In this document: piece after piece, positions 16,181 to 25,200 of the stretch
Position numbering within the stretch: position 1 is the first letter of the stretch
How the letters are laid out: every line of letters begins with the position of its first letter
Assembly (NCBI GenBank): GCA_038750655.1
Contig: JBCDGZ010000037.1
Span: 1 to 51,747 of the forward strand
DNA: 51,747 nt
Reading direction: 5' to 3'
Source: JBCDGZ01 sp038750655
GTDB taxonomy: Bacteria > Bacteroidota > Bacteroidia > Chitinophagales > Saprospiraceae
Program-made: the position numbers and the translations under genes
Notes under the pieces: model-generated
Databases searched by the model: none
What the model was told of the DNA's origin: nothing
What the model saw: the letters and a program-made list of their open reading frames with translations, nothing else

Positions 16181-18997
16181 ATGCATTGGAGATGGATCAT
16201 TTGGATGACCATTGTGTTTGCGTTGCCGGAGAAAAGTTTTGCTCAGCTAGTCGCTCTCGAAGCAGGAGTTTCGACCGTTATTAGAGGGCAAATTACTGCA
16301 CCCCAAAACAACACTCTTGAACTTCGTTTCTTCAAAGATTTCATCAGCTTTGAAGAAGAGGATTTTCTGTTGGTGCTCGACTCTAATGCTACTTTCTCTG
16401 TCGAGTTGAAGCTCAAAAGCCCCATTCCCCTTACGTTTACCCATGCGGATCAACAGTTATCGCTGTATATCGAACCGGGCCAAGAGTTGGAATTGCAGTT
16501 CCACGGTGCGGCCTTTCTCTCGACGGCCCGTTTTGCGGGCAGCGCGGCGGTTCACAATCGCTATCTTCGAGAGGTGCAGCAGCGGTTTGGACATTGGGAT
16601 GAAGAGTATATGTTGTACGAGTTGGTGAGTAAAAAGCCTTTGATTTATCGGCGGGCAGTGGATGGCTTGTACCAGCATAAGCGCGATTTCTTGCGAGATT
16701 ATGAGCAAAGCCGAAAGGTGAGGTTCAGTGATGCCTTTAGGCAGTTTGCCCGGGCGGAGAATGACTATTGGTGGGCCTATCAGTTGATGCGCTACCGCAT
16801 TGAGCACGGGGTAGCAAACAATCGCCCAATCCCAATGGAGTTGCCTTTTGACTACTACGATTTTCTCAATACCATACTCATTAGTAATGATGAGGCGCTG
16901 AATAGTCTTCAATACCATTATTTTTTGGATCAATACTTGGCCTTTCGCACCGAAGCGCCGGTGGTGCTTAAGGACAAACGCTTTCGCCTCGGTGATCGTC
17001 GGGTGTCAGCGGCCAGTATGCTGCTCTTGCAAGGCCCTGACCAGCCTCCGGTGCTGGCGGAGTTGGCCAAGGATACGCCGCTCAAAGACTTGGAAAGTCG
17101 TTCTAATTTCCGTTCTAAATTTATGATCCAGGATAGCATTCAGGAGAGTTATTGGCGCAAGGTGAGGACTGCCGAAGGCCTGGAAGGATGGGTTTTAGAA
17201 ATAGGAACCTCCTCCTCCGAAATGCCCCATTGGCTATTTCAGCATTTCAAAGATCGCCCCTCTACCCAATTCCTCGACGGCCGCACCCGGCTGCACCGCC
17301 TAGCCCGCGAACTCTACTGGCAGAGCCTCTTCAACGAAAGTCCCAATCAGCAGCAGCTCATCGATATTTTCCTCCACAATAATCGCCAACCGGTCTATAC
17401 TGCCTTACTCCTCAGCAAAGACACCACTACGGTTACCGAAGCCATTGTCAGCAACAACAACCTGCGCCCCCGCTCTGTACGCGATCGTAACCCCGTGATC
17501 CTCTCCCTCAGCGCACCCGCACCCCTCGAACCAAGCCCCAGCACCAACAGCAGCGAAGTTGCTTTGACATCATCAATAGCTCCACCAACAACATCAGAAG
17601 ATAGCCTCACCACAGTCGCCAATGCCCCCGCAGCCTACTTGGAAATCGATAGCCGCCCCAGCAAGCGCAAACTGGTCAAGAGCACCCTGAATTTTTTCAT
17701 CAAAGGCCCCGCTCAAGAGGCGGAGTTGGTACTCTACGCCGAGCCCATCCTTTTTCAAGAAATCAGCTACCCCCTCCTCCCGGACGCCTCCGGCCGCTGT
17801 GAGCTACAACTCGAACTGGCCGATGCTCACTTCGGCTATCTCCGAAGTGGCGGCAAGGAGATGCCCATCTTCCTTACACCAGGCCTGCAAGGCGAGGTAC
17901 GATTCGTCAGCAATGACCTAGAGAATAGCCTCAACTATACTGGCTCCATCAGTGGGCCTAATACCTATTTGCACGCGCATCAGCTGGAATTCCAGGGGAT
18001 GCTCAAAAGCCTTCGGCAGCAATTTCGATCGGCCAGCCCCAGCGAATTTCACCGCTTCATCAGAGAATGCTATGATCAGCAGTATAAATTTCTTCTGGAC
18101 TTTCACGAAAAGCAACCGCTCTCCGCTGAATTTCTGACCTTGGCTCGAAAAGACATCGAGTATTGGTGCGCCACCCAGCTCTTTAACTACCCCTGGGAGT
18201 ACGCCATTCTCAACGAAAAACCTGTACCGCTGCCAATGGAAGAGACCTTCTACAATTTTCTGCGGGATATTCCCATTCAGGCTGAGGAAGCATTACCCGG
18301 ACAGCAGTATACCTACTTTTTGGACCAATATTTCGATTTCCGGATGGAACGTGCCGGCGATGAGCAAAGTCACGAAGCCCTGGCCCGTGAGCAGCTTAGC
18401 GGCGATCCGCTTTACTACTACCTTTGCAAGCGTTACGTCATCAATTGCAAGCGTGGCAAGGCCAAAGAAAATGCCTCGGCGATTCAAGCTTTTTTAGAAG
18501 AATGTCCCAACGAGCAGTATAATGACCTACTGCGTCAGATTTACAATGAAAGTAAAGGCTTGGTGAAGGGCATGAAGGCCCCCGCTTTTGAATTGCAAGA
18601 TATTGAGGGCAAGCAGCTGTCGCTAGCCGATTTGGCGGGCAAAGTAGTGTACCTTGATTTTTGGGCCAGTTGGTGCTCTCCCTGTTTGCATTATATGAGG
18701 AATAGTCGGGAATGGAAAAAACGCTTTTCGAAGGAGGAAGTCGCCTTTGTGTACATCTCTTTGGACAAAAGCGAGAAGTCCTGGAGAGCTATCGTTCAGG
18801 GGCAGCAGCTTTCGGGTATTCATCTGCTGTCTCGCTCAGGCAGTGTCTATCAATCCAAGATTGCTCGGCTCTACCGGGTCAATCGCCTTCCTGCTATTTT
18901 CCTCTTGGATCAGGCCGGAAGGATCGTTTACAATTCCTACGAAGATTCTGGCCGGGTACGGCTGGAGGACCTCATCGACCAGTTATTGGATGATTAA
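16181..18997 (+). CDS. TlpA-type thioredoxin protein with duplicated N-terminal modules
   Basis: The 938-residue protein has a signal peptide ending SFAQ. It then contains two copies of the same two-part unit: a beta-sandwich (about 25-120 and 484-590) followed by a helical domain (about 125-255 and 600-720). Both helical copies end in nearly identical motifs, YHYFLDQYLAFR and YTYFLDQYFDFR. A bacterial SH3-like segment (about 290-345; KVRTAEGLEGWV) and a Ser/Pro/Thr-rich linker (about 435-485) sit between the copies. The C terminus (about 795-938) is a thioredoxin fold with the redox motif WCSPC (near 830) and the cis-Pro segment RLPAIF. TlpA-like proteins reduce or isomerise periplasmic disulfides. 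The role of the duplicated modules is unknown. It probably shares a transcript with the purM-like gene. Confidence 0.88.
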   Translation: MHWRWIIWMTIVFALPEKSFAQLVALEAGVSTVIRGQITAPQNNTLELRFFKDFISFEEEDFLLVLDSNATFSVELKLKSPIPLTFTHADQQLSLYIEPGQELELQFHGAAFLSTARFAGSAAVHNRYLREVQQRFGHWDEEYMLYELVSKKPLIYRRAVDGLYQHKRDFLRDYEQSRKVRFSDAFRQFARAENDYWWAYQLMRYRIEHGVANNRPIPMELPFDYYDFLNTILISNDEALNSLQYHYFLDQYLAFRTEAPVVLKDKRFRLGDRRVSAASMLLLQGPDQPPVLAELAKDTPLKDLESRSNFRSKFMIQDSIQESYWRKVRTAEGLEGWVLEIGTSSSEMPHWLFQHFKDRPSTQFLDGRTRLHRLARELYWQSLFNESPNQQQLIDIFLHNNRQPVYTALLLSKDTTTVTEAIVSNNNLRPRSVRDRNPVILSLSAPAPLEPSPSTNSSEVALTSSIAPPTTSEDSLTTVANAPAAYLEIDSRPSKRKLVKSTLNFFIKGPAQEAELVLYAEPILFQEISYPLLPDASGRCELQLELADAHFGYLRSGGKEMPIFLTPGLQGEVRFVSNDLENSLNYTGSISGPNTYLHAHQLEFQGMLKSLRQQFRSASPSEFHRFIRECYDQQYKFLLDFHEKQPLSAEFLTLARKDIEYWCATQLFNYPWEYAILNEKPVPLPMEETFYNFLRDIPIQAEEALPGQQYTYFLDQYFDFRMERAGDEQSHEALAREQLSGDPLYYYLCKRYVINCKRGKAKENASAIQAFLEECPNEQYNDLLRQIYNESKGLVKGMKAPAFELQDIEGKQLSLADLAGKVVYLDFWASWCSPCLHYMRNSREWKKRFSKEEVAFVYISLDKSEKSWRAIVQGQQLSGIHLLSRSGSVYQSKIARLYRVNRLPAIFLLDQAGRIVYNSYEDSGRVRLEDLIDQLLDD

Positions 18998-19030
18998 CAG
19001 CAATAGCCCCACTGCGAGACTATTGCTGTT
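18996..19030. terminator. Hairpin between tlpA-like gene and small cysteine-rich cassette
   Basis: A perfect 11-bp inverted repeat (AACAGCAATAG and CTATTGCTGTT) encloses a 13-nt loop. It overlaps the tlpA-like stop codon and lies downstream of both convergent genes. There is no strong T run, so termination is plausible but not certain. Confidence 0.6.
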
Positions 19031-19080
19031 GAACACAATATTGATCAAAAGTATCCGAATAAACGGACCTTTAACTTTAA

Positions 19081-19455
19081 TTAGTGATAGGCCACAACGC
19101 CCCAGGTCGGAATGAGTTCGGCTTTATAATCGCCGCAGGCTGTTCCGCAGGGGACAAAGTCGGGGTTAGGCAGTCCGGTACAGGGAACACCGACTTCAAA
19201 CACACAAGTAGTTCCGATATAAGCGCCCTCCGCTCGGATGATGATCATTCCTGGAGGAAGGGGAATCGCAATGACGGAATAAGCAGGAACGTCAATACTA
19301 AAAGTGCCCACCGGGACACAGCCTGGCCATCCGTAGTCAATTTTCATTTCTATATCACATTGAGTACGATTGCCCAAATTTTGGGCATCAACACTGCTGG
19401 TACTCATCAGGGTAAACAAGCCTGCCAGTAAGGCTAGAAATAGGAATTTTTTCAT
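19081..19455 (-). CDS. Small secreted six-cysteine protein, paralogue 1
   Basis: This is a 124-residue protein with a signal peptide (MKKFLFLALLAG, cleavage after VDAQ at 25). The mature 99 residues hold six cysteines in the frame C-x12-C-x37-C-x7-C-x10-C-x3-C. The predicted strands around PAYSVIAIPLPPGM and the conserved IIRAEGAY suggest a compact beta fold with three disulfides. The C terminus WGVVAYH matches paralogue 3. I recognise no known family. It is the last of three tandem paralogues on the minus strand, each with its own hairpin downstream, and the start is preceded by the shared ATATC sequence. A secreted or surface role (binding, inhibitor or toxin-like) is only inference. Confidence 0.85.
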   Translation of the reverse strand: MKKFLFLALLAGLFTLMSTSSVDAQNLGNRTQCDIEMKIDYGWPGCVPVGTFSIDVPAYSVIAIPLPPGMIIIRAEGAYIGTTCVFEVGVPCTGLPNPDFVPCGTACGDYKAELIPTWGVVAYH

Positions 19456-19550
19456 GATATAAGGTTTTAAGGTTTAAAGAATTAGATTTATTCCTAGAAG
19501 CGGACGGGGTAGAGAGTGTGACTTTGAAAGAAAAGAAATTCTAGAAAAAT

Positions 19551-19577
19551 GTAGTGCCCCCTGATCAGAGGCACTAC
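19551..19577 (-). terminator. Hairpin terminator after paralogue 2
   Basis: The inverted repeat GTAGTGCC/GGCACTAC (19551-19558/19570-19577) has a loop containing TGATCA. On the minus strand it is followed by ATTTTT, so it is a good intrinsic terminator for the 19593-19982 gene. Confidence 0.7.
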
Positions 19578-19592
19578 TGAGATATGGCTGAG

Positions 19593-19982
19593 TTAATTGG
19601 AGATTATAATCACGTTTCCGACAAGATCAGCGGTATAATCAAGGCAGGCCTCTTGACAGCTGACAGCATCAGAGGTCGATAGGCCAGAGCAAGCGATACC
19701 AATATTAAATAGGCAAATGCCACCGATAAAATTACCGCCGCTGTAGAGTCCTTTCGCCTCTATGATGGAGGTGCCCACAGGGATGGGGATCGGCGTTAGG
19801 CCATTCGGAGGAGTGACAACGCCGACCGTTCCTTGACTAACACAGTTTAGCGAGCCGAATCTAACCTTGATGCTTAACTCGCAATCGGTATTGTTTATGA
19901 TTAGCCCTTGGGCATTGACACTGCTGGTACTCGCGAAGGTAAACAAGCCTGCGAGCAAGGTCATAAATAGAAATTTTTTCAT
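19593..19982 (-). CDS. Small secreted six-cysteine protein, paralogue 2
   Basis: This is a 129-residue protein with nearly the same signal peptide as its neighbours (MKKFLFMTLLAG, ending VNAQ). The six cysteines are kept in the frame C-x12-C-x42-C-x7-C-x10-C-x3-C. The only spacing change is a 5-residue glycine-rich insertion (GGNFIGG) between the second and third cysteines. It lacks the WGVV-x-x-H ending of the other two and ends VIIISN, making it the most divergent copy. The family is not recognised. It sits between paralogues 1 and 3, with separate 5' and 3' flanks on each side, which points to tandem duplication of a whole transcription unit and later divergence. Confidence 0.85.
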   Translation of the reverse strand: MKKFLFMTLLAGLFTFASTSSVNAQGLIINNTDCELSIKVRFGSLNCVSQGTVGVVTPPNGLTPIPIPVGTSIIEAKGLYSGGNFIGGICLFNIGIACSGLSTSDAVSCQEACLDYTADLVGNVIIISN

Positions 19983-20093
19983 GATAGCTATTTTAAAGGT
20001 TTGGAGAAATTGATTTGTTGCTTGGTCCTTAAGCGTGGAATACCAAGATTGCCCTTACTAGAAAGGTAATGGCCTGGCGGAGAGTGAAATTCG

Positions 20094-20121
20094 GCAGTGC
20101 CCCCATTGGTGAGGACACTGC
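20094..20121 (-). terminator. Hairpin after paralogue 3
   Basis: An imperfect inverted repeat (GCAGTGCCCCCA paired with TGAGGACACTGC around TTGG) lies 58 bp downstream of the 20179-20553 gene. It resembles the GTAGTGCC hairpin after paralogue 2, consistent with duplicated cassettes. No T run follows. Confidence 0.5.
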
Positions 20122-20178
20122 GACTATATGACAAGAGGTATGGCCATTGATGAACATACCGCTCGTAAGCGCGCGCGT

Positions 20179-20553
20179 TTAATGGAAGACGACGACGCCC
20201 CAGCTGTTTAAGAGGGCCTTGTAAGGGCCGCAGGCGGCGGGGCAGGGAACGTTGACAAAATTGGGGTATCCAGAGCAGGGGAGGCCTACGTAGAAAGGAC
20301 AGAAGGTCGACGCGTAGGTGCCTTTGGCCCTTTGAATGACCATCCCTAGTGGCATAGGAACGTTAACGACGCTAAATGGAGGTACGGTGGCTGTGAATAC
20401 ACCGGCAGGGGTACAACCTGGGAAACCGAAGGATACCGAAACTTCGAAGACGCAGGCCGTGCGGTTACCAATGCTTTGTTGCGCCTCAGCAGTGGTAAAC
20501 GAGAACAGGGTGAAAATCCCTGCTAGCGCAGTTAACAACAGAAACTTTTTCAT
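20179..20553 (-). CDS. Small secreted six-cysteine protein, paralogue 3
   Basis: This is a 124-residue protein with a signal peptide (MKKFLLLTALAG, ending AEAQ). Its cysteine frame, C-x12-C-x37-C-x7-C-x10-C-x3-C, is identical to that of paralogue 1. It shares IGNRT-x-C at the N terminus, PGC before the second cysteine, IQRAKGTY mid-protein, CSGYPN and the ending WGVVVFH. It is the promoter-proximal copy, with the longest upstream region, and ATATCATGAAAAA forms the start context. The family is not recognised and no enzyme motif is seen. The cysteine pattern and size suggest an extracytoplasmic disulfide-stabilised binding or effector protein, which is inference. The adjacent TlpA-type thioredoxin protein could act on its disulfides. 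Confidence 0.85.
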   Translation of the reverse strand: MKKFLLLTALAGIFTLFSFTTAEAQQSIGNRTACVFEVSVSFGFPGCTPAGVFTATVPPFSVVNVPMPLGMVIQRAKGTYASTFCPFYVGLPCSGYPNFVNVPCPAACGPYKALLNSWGVVVFH

Positions 20554-20864
20554 GATATAATAGCTTTAAGGTTAAGAAAATTCCAATAGGTGCTAGGGAT
20601 ACACGGAGGGCATATCCAAAGTGAAAAAGATTGTTGTTTTAGCAATAAATAAAAGGATGTGATAGAGTGGGAGTGGAGCGTGGTTTGAGGTGCTTTTTCT
20701 CTGTGCAATCGTAAGATAGGTAATATTTCAGGTCAAATGCAAAATCTTTGGTAAATTTTTTTTTACGCAAATTCCACTTTCGTTTGAGCCGTGTCTCCTG
20801 CGAAGGGACACGGCGATATTCTTACGCAAATTCCACTTGTATAGTTTTAATCAGCCCACAACTC
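20554..20864. other. Intergenic region with 17-bp direct repeats around a hairpin
   Basis: The sequence TTACGCAAATTCCACTT occurs exactly at 20763-20779 and 20822-20838. Between the copies is a hairpin with a perfect 8-bp stem (GCCGTGTC/GACACGGC, 20788-20795/20807-20814). The hairpin may terminate purB on the minus strand. The part nearer 20554 should hold the promoter of paralogue 3. No gene is seen. Confidence 0.65.
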
Positions 20865-22199
20865 CTAAAACACCCCAATATAATTCCCGGGCCGAATGAG
20901 CTTCAGTTCTTCCTTGATGACCTCGCTGATGTCCAGACCATCGATGAAGGCGTGAATCTCGGCCTGTCCTACATGGGCTTTCCCTCGCGTCAAGGCCAGC
21001 AGCGCTTCATAAGGCTTCGGGTAGCCCTCGCGCCGCAGGATATTCTGAATAGCTTCTGCCACCACCATCCAATTGTTGGCCAAGTCCTCTTGCAGCTTGG
21101 CTTCATTGAGCAGCAGCTTGCTCCCTCCCTTGAGCATGGCCTTACAGGCCAGCAAGCTGTGGGCGATCGGTACACCGATGTTGCGCAGCACCGTGCTGTC
21201 CGTCAGGTCGCGTTGCAGACGAGAGATGGGGAGCTTACTGGCCAGGTGGCCGAGCAAGGCATTGGCGATGCCTAGGTTACCTTCGGCATTCTCGAAGTCG
21301 ATGGGGTTGACTTTGTGCGGCATGGCCGAAGAGCCGATCTCGCCCTTAATGGTCTTTTGGCGGAAGTATTCCATGGAGATATAAGTCCATACATCGCGGC
21401 AGAAATCGATGAGCAGGGTATTGATGCGCATCATGGCGTGGAAGAGGGCGGCGATGTTATCGTAGTGAGCAATTTGAGTGGTGAACTGCAGGCGTTTTAG
21501 CCCCAGGTATTCGCCGACGAAGTGGTCGCCGAAGCGGCGCCATTCGATGGAGGGGTAGGTGACGTAGTGGGCATTGAAATTGCCGGTAGCGCCGCCGAAC
21601 TTGGCGGTAAAGGGCACCTCTTCGAGCATTTTGAGTTGTTGATCCAATCGCTCTACGAAGACCTGGAATTCTTTGCCCAGCAGGGTAGGAGAGGCGGGTT
21701 GTCCGTGGGTACGGGCCAACATCGGGATACTGGACCATTCGCTGGCGAAGCCGGAGAGCATATCTCGGATTTGTCGCAGCATCGGCAGGTAGACTTCTTT
21801 GACCGCATTTTTCAGCAGCAGTGGAGTCGCAGTGTTGTTGATGTCCTGAGAAGTCAGCCCGAAGTGGATAAACTCCTTGAACTCGCTGATGCCGAGTTCG
21901 TCAAATTTTTCCTTGAGGTAGTACTCTACGGCCTTGACATCGTGATTGGTGGTTTTCTCAATCTTTTTGATGTGCAGGGCATCGGTGAGGTTGAAATTTT
22001 CGAAAATATCATTGAGCCGATCCACCTTGTCCAGATCGAAGGATTCCAGCTGCGGCAGCGGGTGCTGGCACAAGGCGATGAAGTATTGGATTTCCACAAA
22101 TACCCGATACTTGATCAGGGCATACTCTGAGAAATATTCAGCTAATTCTTTTGTCTTTTCGTGATAACGACCGTCGACCGGAGAGATGGCAGTAAGCAT
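20865..22199 (-). CDS. purB: Adenylosuccinate lyase
   Basis: The 444-residue protein has the fumarase/aspartase fold of PurB: ISPVDGRYHEKTKELAEYFSE at the N terminus, FGLTSQDINNTA, MLARTHGQPASPT, and the signature loop GEIGSSAMPHKVNPIDFENAEG containing the catalytic Ser. It cleaves SAICAR to AICAR and adenylosuccinate to AMP, each with release of fumarate, in purine synthesis in the cytosol. Length and motifs match the long E. coli-type PurB. The minus-strand gene starts 67 bp after the upstream AsmA-like gene ends. It may be read together with that gene or from a promoter in this gap. Long antisense frames opposite it are shadows. Confidence 0.96.
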   Translation of the reverse strand: MLTAISPVDGRYHEKTKELAEYFSEYALIKYRVFVEIQYFIALCQHPLPQLESFDLDKVDRLNDIFENFNLTDALHIKKIEKTTNHDVKAVEYYLKEKFDELGISEFKEFIHFGLTSQDINNTATPLLLKNAVKEVYLPMLRQIRDMLSGFASEWSSIPMLARTHGQPASPTLLGKEFQVFVERLDQQLKMLEEVPFTAKFGGATGNFNAHYVTYPSIEWRRFGDHFVGEYLGLKRLQFTTQIAHYDNIAALFHAMMRINTLLIDFCRDVWTYISMEYFRQKTIKGEIGSSAMPHKVNPIDFENAEGNLGIANALLGHLASKLPISRLQRDLTDSTVLRNIGVPIAHSLLACKAMLKGGSKLLLNEAKLQEDLANNWMVVAEAIQNILRREGYPKPYEALLALTRGKAHVGQAEIHAFIDGLDISEVIKEELKLIRPGNYIGVF

Positions 22200-22266
22200 A
22201 GGTTTTTTATAGTTTGTTTTCCCACTGCAAACTTACCAATTCTCTCTTCTAAATCCTCAAATTGGA

Positions 22267-25200
22267 TTAACCATTTTCATCCTTCTTTTTCTTCTTACCA
22301 AATTTCTTGAGCAGATTATTCGCCTTGTTTTTGACCTCATCCAGCGGTTTCTCCTCTTCTTCTTTCTTGGTCTCCTCACCTTCCTTCTTCTCCTTATTGC
22401 CCAGCTTATCTTTGATATTCCCCAGGATGTCGGCGGGTTTATCTTTGAGAGAATTGGGATTGGTGAGCAGCGAATCTACAGCGTCTTTGGCTCCTTTCTT
22501 GGCCTCATCAACAACGACCGTCTTGGTTTCTTCAACCTCTTTTTTCACCTCGGCGACGGCTTTCTCTTTCTCCTTGTTGATTTCCTCCTTCACCTGATCC
22601 ACCGCATTATTGACCGGGTTATCGACGGCCTCTCCATCGGCGCCCAGCGGGCGGATATTGACTTTGGGGTCGGTGAGCGAGCCGGTCAGGTTGATCTGAA
22701 CATTGATAAATTCGCCCTGAGCGATGTTCAAGCCCAGCTTGCTGGCCTCCTTACTCAGGAAGTTCAGGCCCTTGTCGGCGGCAGCGCCGACGGCATTGCT
22801 GGTCAGCATCTTGCGTGGAATACGGCTTAGGATGCGGTAATCCATGTTTTGGTTAAAGCCGTGGCTGCCCTTGATTTTCATGCCAATGTCTTTGAGCTTA
22901 TAGTCAAACTCCTGGACTTCCACTCGACCATCTTTGACCTCGAACCAGTTTTTGCTGTCCTTGATCTTCATGCCGCTCTTCAACTCCGAAATGTCCAGTT
23001 TGTTGGCCAGTTGTTCGATGGGTTTGAAGTTGCGGATGACGCCGTCCAGAGTGTGGAGGAAGCCATCTGCGGAGAGGGTATTGAGGTCGGGCATGAGGTC
23101 TTTGCCCAGCTCGCCGCTCATCTTGAGGGAGGTATTGAAGTTGCCATCGATAAATTTGCCGATGGGGGCCAGGGCCGCGAAGGTATTGAGCTTGTCGAAG
23201 GCCTGGCGGAAATTCAATTTTTCCAGCTTATATTCCAGATCGAATTTGGGCTTATCGGGATTTTGAGAATTATAGCCGCCGTTGACATTCATCCGTCCAC
23301 CGAGGCCATTGGCCTTACAGTTTTGCAGCTGTACACTTTGGTCCTTGACGGCCATATTGCCACGCAATTGGCGCAGGTCGATGTTGGTGTAGCGCAGCCG
23401 ATCGATGTCCGCATTGATGTCGATGGCCATACGATCGGGCACGACGAAGGGGACCAGTTCCTCGTCAGCAGTATTTTTGGCCTGTGGAGCGCCATCCACC
23501 GTTTCGGTAGTCATAAACTGGTTGAGATCGAGGAAGTTGGAGGAGAGTTTGATTTTTCCTCCCAGCATTTCATTTTCAAAAACATAATCAAACCAGTTGG
23601 TTAGCAAACCATTGCCGCTAATATCGCTGTTGCCAATATCCATACGGAAACTCGAAATGGCCAGCTTACTAGGTGTCACATGCCCTGCCACCTGGCAGCC
23701 CTCCAATTCGTAAATATCGTACATAATCTTTTTCACTCGGGCATCAAACTTGAAATCAAAGCGATCGAAAATCTCGACACTGCCTTCCGCAACAGCAGAA
23801 CTGGTCGCCGCTGGACTTTCCTCGGCCTCCGGCATCCATTCATTGGCATCAAAATAATTGGAGCGTACCTCCAATTCCCCACTCATCGTCTTCTCCGGAG
23901 AGAAATAGGCCAAAATATTATCAATGTATCCTTTAGCTTGGATATCGCTCTTGCCCATCTGCGCATCAAAGCGATCCAGCTTCACATTTCGGGGGGTAAA
24001 GGCCATCGCCATCTCTTTGATGCGAACCGGCGGTATGCCTTCCGCTTCATAGTTCATCGCCTGGATGGACATCGTCCCCTTCATATCGACATTCTCATAG
24101 TCCTGCGCATCGATGGCGGACATCCGCGTGTGCGCCTCCATATTCGCGTTGATGACTCCTTGCAGGGCCTGTACGCCTTCCAGCGGCATGGCCTGCGACA
24201 GCTCTTCGAGGTTGATGACCCCCTGTATCTTAGCGTCGACCGCCGGGTCGGAAATGGGCGTGCGCAGTTTCAGCACCGCCTCGAAGGGATTATTGCCCAA
24301 TTTCATGCGGAATTGTGGAACATCGACCTTGACCTGATCAAAGTCACTGCTGGGGCTATTGATGGTCGCTTTGGTGCTGATATTGCTGATGCCGAGCGGT
24401 AGATCGGGGTACTGGAAAGAGCCTTTGTCAACATCCAGGTTGAAATTGAAAGCTGGATATTGATTTTTGGATCCATTGTATTTCCCTTTTACCATCCCAT
24501 CAAATTGAAACTCTCCGGTGGTCTTTACATCAGCAAAGTCTTTAGAGTAGGCACTCGGGATGAGCGATAATAAGTTCTTGAATTGGTTCTGGGGAGCGTT
24601 GAATTTCAGATCAACCGTCGTATCATCCCAGCCCAGTTCGATGAATCCCTGGGCCAACAGTCGCATCGCATTGAGGCGAATATCATTTTCCTTCAAATCA
24701 AAGTGCATGTCCTTGATATTGGCCTTAAAGTCCGCATCGATGGTGGTTTCTGCCTTATTGAGGTAGGTGATGCCGTCGTAGCGCGCCGTTACGCTGCTTG
24801 AAGAGGTTTGGGTGGAAAAGTCGAAGACCTCCTGGGTGAAATCCCCCTTGCCCGAATGATTGAAGTCTTTGAGTTCCAGATAGATGTTTCCAAAACGATC
24901 GTCGAAGGTCACCTGCGCATCGTTAATGCTGTACTGTTGTAGCTTGACTGTAAAATCGTACGTTTCAGTACCGGTGGTGGTATCGGTAGTGGTCTTGGCA
25001 ATATCGTAGTTAGCTTTGCCATCGGGCAGTACCTTTACATTGATAATGGGCTTGTCCAATTGTACGGAATAAATATCTATGGGTTGATCCTGATTGAACA
25101 AGAAGCTGAGGTTGAGGGCAAAGGACGCCTGATCCGCTGCCGCCAGCGTCAGCCCTTCGAATTCATCCACCCCGCTGATCTTGAAGTCTTCCAGCTGGAA

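Noticed and set aside
20763..20838. CRISPR-like repeat pair downstream of purB
   Set aside because: There are only two copies of a 17-bp repeat with a hairpin between, no further repeats and no cas genes.
20748..22130. Long plus-strand frames opposite purB (for example 20748-21275 and 21522-22130)
   Set aside because: They are antisense to a certain purB, lack family motifs, and have no signal peptide or promoter. They are shadows of its codon pattern.
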